Shown here piece after piece: positions 26,221 through 34,861 of a stretch of 64,000 nt of DNA (position 1 is its first letter; every line of letters starts with the position of its first letter). The notes beneath the pieces are model-generated. The model was given only the letters and a program-made list of their open reading frames with translations. It was not told where the DNA came from and did not search any database. The DNA is from a bacterium 1XD42-54 (lineage in GTDB: Bacteria > Bacillota > Clostridia > Lachnospirales > Lachnospiraceae): NCBI GenBank assembly GCA_003612585.1, contig RAZH01000008.1:1-64000 (forward strand). The letters run 5' to 3'. The position numbers and the translations under genes are program-made.

Positions 26221-26271
26221 GTAGGTTTTATTTATGTTAGATTGGCAGAAAGTTATAAAGGGAATATACAT

Positions 26272-27138
26272 ATGGAAATTATAAAAACAGTTTCAGAAAA
26301 GAGTTATAAAGAAAAGACGGAGGCTCTCTGTGAGAGGCTCCGTGTGCTCACTTTGGAAGATACCGTGGTGGCTTTTTCCGGTGGCGCGGACAGCAGTCTG
26401 CTTTTAAAACTTGCGGTATTGGCAGCCAGAGAAAACGGGACGAAGGTTTTTGGAATTACGGCTGGTACAAAGCTGCATCCGTTGAGCGACCTCGAATCTG
26501 CCAGAAAAATTGCAGAGGAAATCGGAGCAGAACATCTTGTGGTGCACATGGACGAGCTTGAGAAAGCAGGAATTATGAAGAATCCAGAGGATCGCTGTTA
26601 TCGCTGCAAAAAGTATTTATTTGAAGAGTTGCAGAAAAAGGCGAAGGAACTGAAGGCCCCTGTTTTGCTGGAAGGAACGAATGCGGATGACTGCAAGGTA
26701 TATCGGCCGGGGCTTCGGGCTTTGCAGGAACTTGGGATTATCAGTCCGCTTATGGAAGCGGGGGTTACAAAAGAAGAGGTGCGTCAGCTATCGCGGGAGT
26801 ATGAGATTACGACGGCTGACCGTCCGGCGGCACCGTGTCTGGCTACGCGTTTCCCATATGGGACGGTTCTCACGTGGGAAAAACTTCGGCTTGTAGAGCA
26901 GGCAGAGACTTTTTTGAAAACCTTTGGGTTTTATAATGTCCGGCTGCGTGTGCATGATTCCTGTGCAAGAATTGAAGTGGATGAGAAAGAGTTTGCGCTT
27001 GTGTGCAAGAATAGCAGAGCGATTGTTGATTTTATCAGTGGGCTTGGATTTGATTATGTGACGCTTGATCTTGGCGGATTTCGTTCGGGGAGTATGGATT
27101 TGCACGTGGCGAACCGGAAAATGGTGGAAAAAGAATAA
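26272..27138 (+). CDS. larE: LarE, ATP-dependent sacrificial sulfur transferase
   Basis: 288 residues. The PP-loop SGGADS (36-41) binds ATP. LarE gives sulfur to the pyridinium precursor of the nickel-pincer nucleotide used by lactate racemase relatives (LarA). Cys189 in APCLATRFPYG aligns with the sulfur-donating Cys176 of Lactobacillus LarE. A CYRC pair (Cys109, Cys112) is also present. The start at 26272 is preferred because AAAGGGA lies 9 bases upstream. LarB, LarC and LarA are not in the window, so the partner genes must be elsewhere. Confidence 0.88.
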   Translation: MEIIKTVSEKSYKEKTEALCERLRVLTLEDTVVAFSGGADSSLLLKLAVLAARENGTKVFGITAGTKLHPLSDLESARKIAEEIGAEHLVVHMDELEKAGIMKNPEDRCYRCKKYLFEELQKKAKELKAPVLLEGTNADDCKVYRPGLRALQELGIISPLMEAGVTKEEVRQLSREYEITTADRPAAPCLATRFPYGTVLTWEKLRLVEQAETFLKTFGFYNVRLRVHDSCARIEVDEKEFALVCKNSRAIVDFISGLGFDYVTLDLGGFRSGSMDLHVANRKMVEKE

Positions 27139-27237
27139 GAAAATATTTTGTAGATTAGTTGCCGCAGGTAAGATATAATAGATAAGAATAGCGAAAAAAT
27201 GTAGTAAAACGTTGGTGTTTCTACGACGGGAGAGGTT

Positions 27238-28590
27238 ATGTACAATTTACAGTATTCTTATTATGAGCTGACCTGGCTGTTTCTTGCCTATTCTGTGATG
27301 GGCTGGTGTGCCGGCGTTGCGGTTGCAGCAGTGAAACGAAAGCGGTTTATCAATACCGGCGTGCTGAATTTGCCGCTATGCCCGGTATACGGTGTTTCTG
27401 CGGTTGCCTACAGTGTTTTTCTGGCAGATCTGAAAGAGTATCCTTTGTTTTTATTTCTGGGCGGTATTGTGATCAGTTCTTTTCTGACCGTAATTACCGG
27501 GATTCTTCTCGAACATATTTTTCGTCGGAAGTGGTGGGATTACAGCAAATATCGTATTGGCTTTAATGGGTACATAACGGTTCCGTTGCTGCTGTTTTTT
27601 GGCGCAGCTGCACTTGGAATCATCTGGATTGGAAATCCACTTTTGCTTCAGGTGATTCATCTGATGCCGTACGCGGCAGGTAGGCTGAATCTGATGATTT
27701 TCATGGGCTTTGTGGGTGTCGATCTTTTAGGAGCGCTGGCAGTTGTCCTGAAATGGCGCAGTTATATTGATACCATGTCAGGTATGACGGACAATATGCA
27801 GAAGGTTTCGGATTCATTTGGCAATGCGATTTCCAGGACAGTCAAGAAGCGTCTGGAGCGCTCTTATCCGAATCTTTCCACAGAAAAAATTCTGGCAACC
27901 CGGGCAAAGGAGCCGGTCAAAGAAAAAACAAGGTTTGCGGAAGGTTGCGGATTTTATAAGCTGGTATGGCTGTTTTTGCTGGGTTCGTTTTTCGGTGATC
28001 TTGTGGAAATGGTATTCTGTCGTTTTTCTCTTGGCTGGTGGATGAGCAGGAGCAGTGTGGTGTATGGTCCGTTCAGTATTGTATGGGGGCTTGCATGCAG
28101 CCTGTTGACTGCACTGATGTATGGCTACAGAGGAAAAAGTGACCGCTATCTGTTCTTCTACGGAACAGTTGTGGGTGGTACGTATGAGTATGTGTGCAGT
28201 GTGGCGACGGAGATTCTGTTTGGAACTGTTTTTTGGGATTACAGCAGTATTCCATTTAATCTTGGAGGCCGGGTTAATCTGCTGTTTTGCTTTTTCTGGG
28301 GGATTGTGGCGGTAATCTGGGTGAAGGGGATCTATCCGTTTCTGTCACGGTTGATTGAGAAGATACCAAAACGAATCGGCCCGGCGTTTACCTGGATTCT
28401 GATTGTATTGATGGTGATCAATATAGGTATATCGGCACTGGCGCTTGACCGTTATGCAAAAAGGCAAAGAGGCCAGAGCCCGCAAAATACAGTGGACCAG
28501 ATGCTGGATGAACATTTTCCGGATGCGCGCATGGAACGGATCTATCCGAAAGCCAAGATTGTGGATATGGAGTCAGTCCAGCAGAAATAA
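27238..28590 (+). CDS. Membrane protein with duplicated CmpB-type (putative ABC-transporter IV) domain
   Basis: 450 residues. The sequence holds two related halves (about 1-180 and 240-415), each with the pattern of PF06541-type proteins: xLxWLFLxxSxxGW, a PLCPVYG or YGPFSIVWG loop, and a WDYSxxxxNxxGxxxL string (WWDYSKYRIGFNGYI and FWDYSSIPFNLGGRV). About ten membrane segments are seen, with a cytoplasmic linker between halves. The molecular role of this family is not established. The tandem form is likely a fused homodimer. Confidence 0.75.
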   Translation: MYNLQYSYYELTWLFLAYSVMGWCAGVAVAAVKRKRFINTGVLNLPLCPVYGVSAVAYSVFLADLKEYPLFLFLGGIVISSFLTVITGILLEHIFRRKWWDYSKYRIGFNGYITVPLLLFFGAAALGIIWIGNPLLLQVIHLMPYAAGRLNLMIFMGFVGVDLLGALAVVLKWRSYIDTMSGMTDNMQKVSDSFGNAISRTVKKRLERSYPNLSTEKILATRAKEPVKEKTRFAEGCGFYKLVWLFLLGSFFGDLVEMVFCRFSLGWWMSRSSVVYGPFSIVWGLACSLLTALMYGYRGKSDRYLFFYGTVVGGTYEYVCSVATEILFGTVFWDYSSIPFNLGGRVNLLFCFFWGIVAVIWVKGIYPFLSRLIEKIPKRIGPAFTWILIVLMVINIGISALALDRYAKRQRGQSPQNTVDQMLDEHFPDARMERIYPKAKIVDMESVQQK

Positions 28591-28648
28591 CGGCGTTTTG
28601 ACCAGAGCGCTGGCTGAACAAAAGAAAAAGATAAAAAAGAGGAAAAAT

Positions 28649-29737
28649 ATGAAAAAGAGGGATTATAATGCGGATTTGATTCGCTGCGTGGCAGTATATT
28701 CTGTCCTGTCCGTGCATTTTTTGCTGCGCACCGGGTTTTACAGTGAGATTGTGGAAGGGCCTTTGATGGTTTTTATGTGCATGTACCGTTCTCTGTTTAT
28801 GGCCTGTGTTCCTCTGTTTATGATACTGACCGGGTATCTGATGTGTCAGAAAATACTTTGCCGCAGTTACTACAAGGGCATTTGGAAAACAGTGGAGATT
28901 TATGTACTAGCGAGTATCGCGTGTCTGCTTTTTAAGCGTTTTGTGCTGAATTATGATATGACAATCAGGAAAGCAGTACTGGATATTCTCAGCTTTGATG
29001 CGGCGAATTATGCGTGGTATGTGGAGATGTATTTCGGACTGTTTCTGCTGATTCCGTTTCTGAATCTGATTTACAACGGGCTGCGTTCACAAAAGGAAAA
29101 GAAAATACTTTTGCTTACTATGATCGCGCTTACAATGTTGCCAAAGATTCTGAACAATTTTGATCTTACTACAGAGGGATGGTGGAGCAATCCGCCCGTA
29201 TCAAAAGAGTATAATCCCATAGTACCAGGATTTTTTACAGCGATGTACCCGATTACCTACTATTTTATCGGGGCATATCTGCGGGAATATGGCTGGAAAC
29301 TCAAGAAAAGATGGAATTTGCTGCTTCTGTTCGGAGCAGTGGCAGGATTTGGTTTGTACAATTATTACCGAAGCTACGGCGTTAAATTTATCTGGGGCAG
29401 TAATTCTACCTGGGGCGGGGAAAACCTGATCACAGCAGTGCTTCTGTTTACGCTGCTGCTTCATTTGCATCCGGAGCGTTGGCCGCGACCAGTGAAGTCC
29501 TCTCTGGTATTTATTTCAAAAGTGTCCTTTGGGCTTTATCTGGTATCGTGGATTGCGGATCAGATTGTGTATGGCAATTTTCTTAATCCGCATGTCATGG
29601 TAGTGAGTGAACGTTGGAAATATTATCTGGCGGCAGTGCCGGCTTCCTTCCTTCTTTCCCTTGGAATGTCCACAGTCCTTTCACTTGTGCAGGGAGTACG
29701 GCGCATGGGCTGGGCACTTGTGAAAAGCAGGAAGTAA
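28649..29737 (+). CDS. Acyltransferase 3 family membrane protein
   Basis: 362 residues with about ten membrane segments. It opens RDYNADLIRCVAVYSVLSVH, the catalytic-His string of acyltransferase-3 (OatA-like) proteins, followed by FMACVPLFMILTGYLM. Proteins of this class O-acylate peptidoglycan or exported polysaccharides. There is no C-terminal SGNH domain, so it is a membrane-only form. GAGG before ATG 28649 sets the start; longer in-frame starts run into the previous gene. Confidence 0.85.
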   Translation: MKKRDYNADLIRCVAVYSVLSVHFLLRTGFYSEIVEGPLMVFMCMYRSLFMACVPLFMILTGYLMCQKILCRSYYKGIWKTVEIYVLASIACLLFKRFVLNYDMTIRKAVLDILSFDAANYAWYVEMYFGLFLLIPFLNLIYNGLRSQKEKKILLLTMIALTMLPKILNNFDLTTEGWWSNPPVSKEYNPIVPGFFTAMYPITYYFIGAYLREYGWKLKKRWNLLLLFGAVAGFGLYNYYRSYGVKFIWGSNSTWGGENLITAVLLFTLLLHLHPERWPRPVKSSLVFISKVSFGLYLVSWIADQIVYGNFLNPHVMVVSERWKYYLAAVPASFLLSLGMSTVLSLVQGVRRMGWALVKSRK

Positions 29738-29751
29738 AAATAAAAATGGAG

Positions 29752-29780
29752 TTGAATTTTTACAGCGGGATGTATATACT
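29752..29780 (+). promoter_or_regulatory. Promoter of the riboswitch-oadB transcript
   Basis: TTGAAT (29752-29757), a 17-bp spacer and TATACT (29775-29780). Transcription would begin near 29787, just before the structured leader. Confidence 0.7.
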
Positions 29781-29816
29781 AACTATAGATCAGCGTTGTG
29801 TTTGACGGTGACATGT

Positions 29817-29951
29817 AAAAGGGAGTAACTGGCATATTCGTATGTATCTTCCTGCGTCAGTACGAGGATGGCCTTAGGCCAGAATCCGCAGAAGGTTGAA
29901 ACAGTGAGACTTTTGCTGCAATGTTTTATTGCGGCAGAGGTCTCTTTTTTT
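29817..29951 (+). promoter_or_regulatory. Riboswitch with antiterminator design, yybP-ykoY-like cation class
   Basis: The leader has the elements I know from yybP-ykoY (manganese) aptamers: AAAAGGGAGTAACTG (29817-29831) at the 5' side, GCGTCAGTACG (29854-29864) in the second arm, and CAGTGAGACTTTT (29902-29914) closing. P1 pairs AAAAG with CTTTT, then ACTG with CAGT. A hairpin with a TTCG loop follows in the first arm (CATA/TATG). The P1 3' strand is also the 5' arm of the terminator, so ligand binding should prevent termination. A sodium riboswitch is an alternative, given the sodium pump gene downstream. Confidence 0.7.
29906..29951 (+). terminator. Regulated terminator of the riboswitch
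   Basis: Unbroken 17-bp stem: GAGACTTTTGCTGCAAT (29906-29922) with ATTGCGGCAGAGGTCTC (29928-29944), including three G-U pairs, then seven Ts (29945-29951). Its first nine bases overlap the closing strand of the aptamer. Confidence 0.88.
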
Positions 29952-30020
29952 GTACCTTTCAGGCATGGGGCTGGTGAAGAACAAACAGAAGGATATCGAA
30001 CGAGAAAGGGAGGAAATTTT

Positions 30021-31160
30021 ATGGAGTTTTTAATGGAGGGTCTTTTTATGCTGACCTGGCAGCAGCTTGTGATGTACGCAGTGGGAATTGGCCTCATCTA
30101 CCTGGCAATCAAAAAAGAGTATGAGCCGGCGTTGCTTTTGCCGATGGGATTTGGAGCCATTTTGGTCAATTTGCCGGTCAGCGGCGTTTTGAATCAGGTG
30201 CTGCCGGGAGTCGGAGAAATCAATGGTATCATCGAGTGGCTTTTTCAGGCGGGGATTGAAGCTTCAGAGGCAATGCCGATTTTGCTTTTTATCGGGATCG
30301 GTGCGATGATTGATTTTGGACCGCTTTTATCGAATCCAAGAATGCTTTTGTTTGGAGCTGGCGCGCAGTTCGGGATTTTTGCGGCGATTCTTCTTGCAAC
30401 AGTGCTTGGGTTTGATCTGAAAAATGCTGCATCAATCGGAATAATCGGTGCAGCAGACGGGCCCACCTCCATACTCGTTTCGCAGATTTTGAAATCCGAT
30501 TATGTCGGACCAATCGCAGTCGCTGCGTATTCTTACATGGCCCTTGTTCCGGTATTACAGCCTTTTGCGATTCGTCTGGTAACGACGAAAAAAGAACGCG
30601 GAATCCGCATGAAATATGAACCGGCAAGTGTGAGCAAAAAAGCCCGGATTGTGTTTCCGATTGCAGTGACCATGGTCGTGGGACTGGTGGCGCCCTCATC
30701 GGTAGCTCTGGTTGGTTTTTTGATGTTTGGCAATCTGGTGCGGGAATGTGGCGTTTTAAATACCATGTCGGAGACTGCACAGAATAACCTTTCCAACCTG
30801 ATCACCTTGCTTTTGGGAATTACCGTTTCTTTCAGTATGCAGGCAGAACGTTTTGTGACAGTTCAGACACTTATGATTCTTTTGATCGGTGCGTTCGCAT
30901 TTTTTGCCGATACCATTGGCGGCGTTTTGCTGGCTAAATTAATGAACCTTTTTACGAAAGAAAAAATAAATCCCATGGTCGGGGCAGCAGGAATTTCTGC
31001 GTTTCCAATGTCATCACGGGTGGTACAGAAAATGGCGCTTGAGGAGGACCCGGGAAATATCTTGCTGATGCATGCAGCGGGAGCAAATGTTTCCGGACAG
31101 ATCGCATCGGTAGTGGCAGGCGGCCTGGTGATTCGTTTGGTGACAGGATTTTTGGGATAG
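30021..31160 (+). CDS. Sodium-translocating decarboxylase beta subunit (OadB/GcdB/MmdB type)
   Basis: 379-residue membrane protein with about nine segments. It couples decarboxylation of a carboxybiotin carrier to sodium export. The family core GIIGAADGPTSILVS carries the sodium/proton-site aspartate, and AAYSYMALVPVLQP, FPMSSRVVQKM and MHAAGANVSGQIASV are family strings. GGGAGG precedes ATG 30021; longer readings run into the riboswitch. Alpha (carboxyltransferase) and biotin-carrier genes are missing from the window, so the partner decarboxylase is unknown. Confidence 0.92.
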   Translation: MEFLMEGLFMLTWQQLVMYAVGIGLIYLAIKKEYEPALLLPMGFGAILVNLPVSGVLNQVLPGVGEINGIIEWLFQAGIEASEAMPILLFIGIGAMIDFGPLLSNPRMLLFGAGAQFGIFAAILLATVLGFDLKNAASIGIIGAADGPTSILVSQILKSDYVGPIAVAAYSYMALVPVLQPFAIRLVTTKKERGIRMKYEPASVSKKARIVFPIAVTMVVGLVAPSSVALVGFLMFGNLVRECGVLNTMSETAQNNLSNLITLLLGITVSFSMQAERFVTVQTLMILLIGAFAFFADTIGGVLLAKLMNLFTKEKINPMVGAAGISAFPMSSRVVQKMALEEDPGNILLMHAAGANVSGQIASVVAGGLVIRLVTGFLG

Positions 31161-31226
31161 TAGCTTGAATTAAAAGAGATTTGCAGCACAGGATCATCAA
31201 TATGATATAAAAGAAGGAGTGGTTTT

Positions 31227-31340
31227 ATGGGAAATATTCAGATTGCATTTGAAATGATGTGGAAAGGTATGTCGGGAATTTTTGTTACGGCTCTGGTGCT
31301 TATGGTGATTGTGTATTTGCTTGGTAAAATTGGAAAATAG
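31227..31340 (+). CDS. OadG-like minimal gamma subunit, 37 aa
   Basis: Short gene with AAGGAG 8 bases before ATG. The product is MGNIQIAFEMMWKGMSGIFV followed by TALVLMVIVYLLGKIGK: one membrane helix preceded by a G-M-x-x-x-F-type string, as in OAD_gamma proteins, where a single N-terminal helix assembles the decarboxylase. Usual OadG proteins continue for 50-100 more residues with a zinc-binding tail; here that is absent. It lies 66 bp after the beta subunit. The link to OadG is by pattern and position. Confidence 0.7.
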   Translation: MGNIQIAFEMMWKGMSGIFVTALVLMVIVYLLGKIGK

Positions 31341-31424
31341 AAAAATTGGGGCTTGTTGTATCTCCATTTATTCCAAAATTATCAGAAAAGTGTTAGATTC
31401 AGGAATTTTTTTGGAAAAATATTA

Positions 31425-31483
31425 TTAAGAAATCCTTAAGAATGTCCCCTTTACTTGGTATGAAGGAAAAACTGTGTTACGAT
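31425..31483 (+). promoter_or_regulatory. Promoter with TTAAGA direct repeat, likely OmpR-type autoregulation site
   Basis: Two copies of TTAAGA (31425-31430 and 31436-31441) are spaced exactly 11 bp, the spacing of OmpR/PhoB-family half-sites. They lie just upstream of TTGGTA (31455-31460), a 17-bp spacer and TACGAT (31478-31483). The response regulator start codon is at 31568. Confidence 0.65.
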
Positions 31484-31567
31484 GAAAATCAGTTCAGAAG
31501 AAAAGCCGGAATGTTGCCGGAAGAACACAGCTTTGTTGGCGGATTTATTACAGCAGGGAGAGACAAC

Positions 31568-32221
31568 ATGATTAAGATATTGATAGTGGAAGACGAGGAA
31601 CCGATTGCAAATTTAATCCGGATGAATCTTGTAAAAGCAGGGTATCAGTGCGAGATTGCGCCCGACGGTGAGGAAGCGGCCAATATCATACAGGAACGGA
31701 CCTTTGATCTGATGCTTTTGGATATTATGCTGCCCAAGCTGAATGGCTATGAGGTGCTGGAATATGCGAAAGCAGTGGATATTCCTGTGATTTTTCTGAC
31801 TGCAATGGGAGAGACACAGCAGAAAGTCAAGGGACTTAAGATGGGAGCGGAGGACTATATTGCGAAGCCGTTTGATATTGCAGAGCTTCTGGCACGTGTG
31901 GAGACGGTACTTCGCCGTTACCAGAAAACAGAACGGCATCTCGTTTTTTTGGATATAGAGATTGATACGGATTCTAGAACGGTGATGCAGGGCGGACATC
32001 CGGTAGATCTTACGACAAAAGAATATGAACTGCTGCTTTTGTTTCTGCGGAATAAGAACCGGGCGCTTTACCGTGAGACGATTTATGAGAGTGTCTGGGG
32101 TGGAGAATACAGCGGCAGAGGTCGGACGGTAGATCTGCATGTGCAGCGGCTGAAGAAAAAGCTTGGCCTGGAAGAGCACATTGCAGCGATATATAAGGTG
32201 GGGTATCGTCTGATCGTATAA
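31568..32221 (+). CDS. OmpR-family response regulator
   Basis: 217 residues. Receiver domain with Asp9/Glu10 region (VEDEEP), phosphoacceptor Asp52 (LLDIMLPK) and Lys in AKPFDIAEL. The C-terminal winged helix (about 125-217) reads TTKEYELLLLFLRNKNRAL and RTVDLHVQRLKKKLG. GGGAGAG precedes ATG 31568. It pairs with the kinase 10 bp downstream. Downstream genes encode a VanY-type carboxypeptidase and a Mur ligase, so an envelope stimulus is likely. Confidence 0.93.
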   Translation: MIKILIVEDEEPIANLIRMNLVKAGYQCEIAPDGEEAANIIQERTFDLMLLDIMLPKLNGYEVLEYAKAVDIPVIFLTAMGETQQKVKGLKMGAEDYIAKPFDIAELLARVETVLRRYQKTERHLVFLDIEIDTDSRTVMQGGHPVDLTTKEYELLLLFLRNKNRALYRETIYESVWGGEYSGRGRTVDLHVQRLKKKLGLEEHIAAIYKVGYRLIV

Positions 32222-32231
32222 CGGAGGAGCT

Positions 32232-33722
32232 ATGAAGTTATCCTGGAAACTGTTTTTTATCACGACACCGGTATTTATCATTTTTTTGACGCTGTTTGGT
32301 ACATGGATCATTCAGGAAAACTTCCAGAGCAGCCTGAAGCAGGAAGTGGAGCGCTGCATGGTAGAGAATCAAATGTTCCAAAATTCTTACGAGCTGACGA
32401 AAAATGCGTTGTCTGAGGATCAGTTGGAACAGGCATCTGTGCGGAAGATTGTGGAGAGCTTTTACCGCAGAAAGGGAGAAGCATACGGAAATGCCAGAGT
32501 GCTCGGGGCCGGCTGGGAGGTGCTATATCAGGACAATAGCCTGCATATTGAACATCATATTATGGATGCATTGGATAGTGAACATAATGTGGGCTATGAA
32601 ATTGTGCAGAAGGAAGATCAGTTTTATGTAATCGTTATGTGTAAAAGCACATTTGGCGATTATATTGAGACAACGAAGAATATTACCGAAATATTTGATG
32701 ATAGGACAGATCAGTATTCAAGGTACCAGCTGGGCGTGTTGACGGTTGCGTCTCTGGCAGGTTTCTCCATATTGTTTGTGCTGTTTTTTGTAATGCGTAA
32801 TATGAAAAAGCTTTCCAGGGCAACAAGACAGTTTGCAAGAGGAAAATATGATGTACGCGTGATGATCCGGGCGCATGATGAGATCGGAACGCTGGCGGAA
32901 GATTTTAACTGGATGGCAAATGCAATGAACATGCAGATGCAGCAGTTGCAAAATGAAGTACAGAGGCAGGAGGAATTTACGGCAGCCTTTGCCCATGAAC
33001 TGAAAACCCCTCTGACTTCGATTATCGGTTATGCAGATACCATGCGCCAGATGGAGCTGTCGCCGGAGGAACGGGATATGTGTGCGGATTATATTTACCG
33101 TCAGGGAAAACGTTTGCAGTCGCTTTCGTATAAGCTTTTGGAGATGACACTGGCAGGGAAACAGGATGTCGACAGCAAAGAAATTTCCGTTCCGGAATTT
33201 TTACAGGAGATACAGAAAATAGTTTGTGTTTCGCTTGAAGAGAAGCAGCTTACGCTTTATGTTTCTGCGCAGGAGGGGATGATTTTCGGAGATCGGGAGC
33301 TGCTGGCTTCTGTTTTTATCAATTTGATTGATAATGCAAGAAAAGCGTCTGAGCCCGGAAAATCAATTTGGGTGACGGGAATGGCTTTGCCGGGCGGTTA
33401 TTCGATCGTAGTGGAAGATGAAGGGCACGGACTTTTGCCGGAAGAGCTGTCGCGGATTGCGGAGCCTTTCTATATGGTAGATAAATCAAGAGCCAGAAAA
33501 GAAGGAGGGGCAGGACTGGGGCTGGCACTTTGTCGGAAGATTATTGAACTGCATCAGGGAAGCTGGCAGTTTGAGAGTGAGCCGGGAAAAGGGTTGCGCA
33601 TTACGGTACTGTTCGGGCTTCCGGAAGTAACGGGGCGCAAACACAAAAGAATGCGGCGAATAAAGCGCCGTGAACTTGCACGTAAAGGGCGCCATGCCGG
33701 CAAAATAGGGGTAATCGAATGA
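32232..33722 (+). CDS. Sensor histidine kinase with HAMP domain
   Basis: 496 residues. Membrane segments at about 8-26 and 168-188 enclose a roughly 140-residue extracytoplasmic sensor. HAMP follows at 190-240, then HisKA with phosphoacceptor His255 (FAHELKTPLTSIIGY) and HATPase with NLIDNARKA, VEDEGHGL and GGAGLGLALCRKI. The last 30 residues are very basic (KRMRRIKRRELARKGRHAG), an unusual tail that may bind membrane or nucleic acid. It overlaps the next gene by 4 bp, pointing to a three-gene unit with the unknown anchored protein. Confidence 0.93.
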   Translation: MKLSWKLFFITTPVFIIFLTLFGTWIIQENFQSSLKQEVERCMVENQMFQNSYELTKNALSEDQLEQASVRKIVESFYRRKGEAYGNARVLGAGWEVLYQDNSLHIEHHIMDALDSEHNVGYEIVQKEDQFYVIVMCKSTFGDYIETTKNITEIFDDRTDQYSRYQLGVLTVASLAGFSILFVLFFVMRNMKKLSRATRQFARGKYDVRVMIRAHDEIGTLAEDFNWMANAMNMQMQQLQNEVQRQEEFTAAFAHELKTPLTSIIGYADTMRQMELSPEERDMCADYIYRQGKRLQSLSYKLLEMTLAGKQDVDSKEISVPEFLQEIQKIVCVSLEEKQLTLYVSAQEGMIFGDRELLASVFINLIDNARKASEPGKSIWVTGMALPGGYSIVVEDEGHGLLPEELSRIAEPFYMVDKSRARKEGGAGLGLALCRKIIELHQGSWQFESEPGKGLRITVLFGLPEVTGRKHKRMRRIKRRELARKGRHAGKIGVIE

Positions 33723-34717
33723 CAGAAAGACATAGATGGAAAACGGTGTTGCAGTACGTGTTTGGGATGTTGGCGCTTGCTGTATGCACTGCGCTTGCTA
33801 TTTTTATTCCTGGCTTGTATGCCACATGGCAGGATGAGAATCTGATCCATAAGGTGACACTGGAAAACAGAGAGAATATTGAATTTATTGATGTGCACTC
33901 TCTGGATTTAGAGGGACGTTTGAAGATTTTACAGGAAGCGGAATCGATAGGAATCGCGGAAGAATTTAATACCTGGACTTATGGCGTAAATGAACACGAA
34001 ATTGAGATAAAGGTAGAGGAGCTTATAGAAAGCTGGTATGAAGCGGGGCTTTTGCCAGAGCCTCCGAAAAAGGAGACCTCAGTGGAACTTCCGTATTACA
34101 TGATGAGTTTTTCTCCTGTAAATATTGAGGCTGGACATGCTCGGCTTCCTGTATATATCGGACGTTTTGGTCTGCAAGGTTCTGAGGATGTTCTGACCGT
34201 TGTTATAGATCAGGAAAAAGAAATTCTTTATTATGCATCGGTAAGTGGAAACTATGCGATGAATTATATGGCAAATGAGCTTGGATATGAAAATGCAGAT
34301 GTTTTGAAAAAAGAGTGTCTGACAGGAGATGCATGGGAAAGATTTTTAGGCACCCAAGGACAGACAGGAACAGAAGAAAAAGATTATGCATCCGTCTGTG
34401 GGGCTGCGGGGGCGAAGTATTCCGAAGCTGGGGAAGCTTTTGAGGAGAATGTCGAACTGGAATTTGAGACATTTCAGGGTTATGCGTACCGGAGGATCAT
34501 ATACAGTGAATATGGATTTGGTGTGGCAGTAATGTATGGAACGGAACAGTGGTGCGATGTATTGCAGAATGCGTCAGATTGGTACGGTTTTCAAGAGAGA
34601 CGCTGCAGTGTAACTACAATGTATCTGACCTTGCGGGAAGAGATGGATGTTGTGGTACAGAATGAAGTTTCAGAAAAAGAAATAAAAGCGGAAAGTGCCA
34701 ATCATAACATTCATTAA
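33719..34717 (+). CDS. Unknown membrane-anchored extracytoplasmic protein
   Basis: 332 residues. One N-terminal membrane segment (about 12-30) is followed by an acidic extracytoplasmic domain of about 300 residues with no recognised motif and only a few cysteines. The ATGA overlap with the kinase gene means coupled translation, so it is probably an accessory regulator or modulator of the kinase, similar in gene position to YycH/YycI-type proteins, though I cannot align it to them. No catalytic motif seen. Confidence 0.6.
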   Translation: MTERHRWKTVLQYVFGMLALAVCTALAIFIPGLYATWQDENLIHKVTLENRENIEFIDVHSLDLEGRLKILQEAESIGIAEEFNTWTYGVNEHEIEIKVEELIESWYEAGLLPEPPKKETSVELPYYMMSFSPVNIEAGHARLPVYIGRFGLQGSEDVLTVVIDQEKEILYYASVSGNYAMNYMANELGYENADVLKKECLTGDAWERFLGTQGQTGTEEKDYASVCGAAGAKYSEAGEAFEENVELEFETFQGYAYRRIIYSEYGFGVAVMYGTEQWCDVLQNASDWYGFQERRCSVTTMYLTLREEMDVVVQNEVSEKEIKAESANHNIH

Positions 34718-34861
34718 AAAAGATACAAATTAGATACAAATTTGAAGAAATTATGATACATTAAAGAAATATTCTCTTTGTAGAAACTGGCGTCAGGCAT
34801 GTATGCAGCATTTTGAGGGGAACCATGCTGCCGGGGATTGGATATGGAGGGGATATTTGAA

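Noticed and set aside
28445-28648. N-terminal extension of the acyltransferase
   Set aside because: It overlaps the end of the preceding gene in another frame and the product lacks family similarity before the RDYNADLIR string.
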